Of a stretch of 6,853 nucleotides of DNA, positions 6,004 through 6,853 are shown piece by piece (position 1 is the first letter of the stretch; each line of letters opens with the position of its first letter). Source of the DNA: Actinomycetota bacterium (GTDB lineage: Bacteria > Actinomycetota > Actinomycetes > Mycobacteriales > Micromonosporaceae); NCBI GenBank assembly GCA_005885115.1, contig VAXX01000501.1, positions 1 to 6,853 of the forward strand. Direction: 5' to 3'. Position numbers and translations under genes: made by a program. Under the pieces are notes generated by a model, which was not told the origin of the DNA, made no database searches, and saw only the letters and a list, made by a program, of their open reading frames with translations.

Positions 6004-6408
6004 TCAGCCGAGCATGCCGGCGGCGGCCCGCGGCGACGGCGTGAGCGCGTCGCCCACCCGGTCCACCAGCAGCGCCATCTCGTAGCCGACCTGGCCCACA
6101 TCGCAGTTGCGGGCGGCCAGTACGGCGAACGACGAGCCGTCGGAGATGGACATCAGGAACAGGAAGCCATTGTCCATCTCCACGACGGTCTGCAGTACGG
6201 CGCCACCCTCAAAGCAGCGGGACGCGCCCTGGGTCAGGCTGACCAGACCCGATGCGATGGCGGAGAGCTGATCGGCACGGTCCCGGGGCAGATCGCGGGA
6301 CGAGGCGAGCAGCAGGCCGTCCGCCGAGACGGCGACGGCGTGTGCGACCCCCGGCACGCGATCGGCGAAGTTGGCCAGTAGCCAACCGAGATCCTGCGTT
6401 GTTGTCAT
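6004..6408 (-). CDS. cvnB: CvnB, Roadblock/LC7 domain protein of the conservon
   Basis: This 134-residue protein has a Roadblock/LC7 domain over about residues 5-115: [62 protein letters not shown] and [10 protein letters not shown]. Roadblock proteins of this type partner small Ras-like GTPases (as MglB does with MglA), so CvnB probably acts on CvnD, as regulator of its nucleotide state or as scaffold. The length and the alternating strand-helix pattern are normal for the family. The ATG at 6408 overlaps the stop of cvnA in an ATGA arrangement, and AAGGAG on the minus strand lies 8 bases before it, so synthesis is coupled to cvnA. No membrane segment or signal peptide is present; membrane placement would be through CvnA. 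Confidence 0.95.
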   Translation of the reverse strand: MTTTQDLGWLLANFADRVPGVAHAVAVSADGLLLASSRDLPRDRADQLSAIASGLVSLTQGASRCFEGGAVLQTVVEMDNGFLFLMSISDGSSFAVLAARNCDVGQVGYEMALLVDRVGDALTPSPRAAAGMLG

Positions 6409-6853
6409 GCTTCCTGCTCCTTGCCGCCTTGGGGGCTTTTGGCGTCATCTCCGGTACGGGTGCGACCGCGTTGCACACCGCGGTGGTATGCGGAGAGCAG
6501 GCCTCGAACCTGCTCCGGCGAGCGCCGGTTGGCGTTGGCCGTGGCCTTCTCCACGCCACCCGGTACGAGCTGGGCCATCGGTACCCGGCGGGGCAAGCCG
6601 GCCGAGGTGGTGCCGTCTACCTGAGGATCAGCGGCCTGTGAGGCGGCCACCCAGCCATCGTCGGCTGCGGTGTGCCAGGTCGGCTCCGGCGCGGACGGGC
6701 GTCCCGCGGACGGAGAAGTGGCCATCGGCATACTACCTGTCGTGCCGCCCGATGGTCCGCCGTTGGCCAGCGCACTGGCCGGTACCACGGGTGGCGGGGT
6801 GGCCGCCTGCGGTACGTAGGGCGGGGGCGCCGACGACGCGGGCACCTGGGGTG
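6405..6853 (-). CDS. cvnA: CvnA, conservon sensor-kinase-like protein (C-terminal tail only)
   Basis: Only the last ~149 codons of this gene are inside the window, and the frame is open to the right edge; the GTG at 6845 is internal. CvnA proteins are membrane-bound, histidine-kinase-like proteins with a sensor region and an ATPase domain; none of those parts is in this window, so the call rests on the tail and on gene order. Visible from 6845 downward are a Pro/Ala-rich linker (residues 1-55) and then the typical tail: W57, AADDGWVAA (60-68), [19 protein letters not shown] (79-97) and [21 protein letters not shown] (108-128 region), followed by a charged end. The stop overlaps cvnB by 4 bp (ATGA). 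The same tail occurs in the mosaic protein encoded at 2777-4906. The operon promoter must lie outside the window. Confidence 0.88.
   Translation of the reverse strand, partial: PQVPASSAPPPYVPQAATPPPVVPASALANGGPSGGTTGSMPMATSPSAGRPSAPEPTWHTAADDGWVAASQAADPQVDGTTSAGLPRRVPMAQLVPGGVEKATANANRRSPEQVRGLLSAYHRGVQRGRTRTGDDAKSPQGGKEQEA

Overview
The window is high-GC DNA with GTG and TTG starts, purine-rich Shine-Dalgarno sites and short intergenic gaps. It carries a conservon, the cvnABCD set of signalling genes found in filamentous actinobacteria. The organism is therefore an actinomycete. The gene content and sequence style fit Micromonosporaceae, such as Micromonospora or Salinispora, but this family-level placement is inferred from memory of the families, not from a search.

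The left half (1-4906) lies on the plus strand. It starts with the last 313 codons or so of a catalytically intact aldehyde dehydrogenase, whose N-terminus lies outside the window. An 8-bp overlap joins it to a 286-residue aldehyde dehydrogenase relative that keeps a recognisable cofactor-domain fold but lacks the catalytic half and several key residues. Together the pair looks like a two-gene version of the two-domain ALDH16 family. Next, behind a possible promoter, come a 285-residue protein with a very acidic linker and a 709-residue mosaic protein. The N-terminal ~290 residues of the mosaic protein look like a degenerate IS110-family DEDD transposase domain. A proline-rich 9-residue repeat and a disordered region follow. 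Its C-terminus resembles the tail of the conservon kinase CvnA.

A perfect 28-bp palindrome over the stop codon of the 709-residue gene and a strong terminator hairpin (4925-4958) separate the two halves. The right half (4970-6853) lies on the minus strand and converges on that gene. It reads, in transcription order, cvnA (only the C-terminal tail is in the window), cvnB (Roadblock/LC7), cvnC (DUF742) and cvnD (Ras-like GTPase). CvnA-D are thought to form a membrane-associated complex in which the GTPase and the Roadblock protein act with the kinase-like CvnA.

The most notable observation is the tail shared by the mosaic protein and CvnA: W...AD.GW.AA, then GLPRRVP.A.LVPG, then Y.RG..RG. It links an apparently domesticated transposase domain to the conservon that converges on it, and suggests that both proteins meet the same partner. 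No tRNA, rRNA, CRISPR array or complete mobile element was seen.
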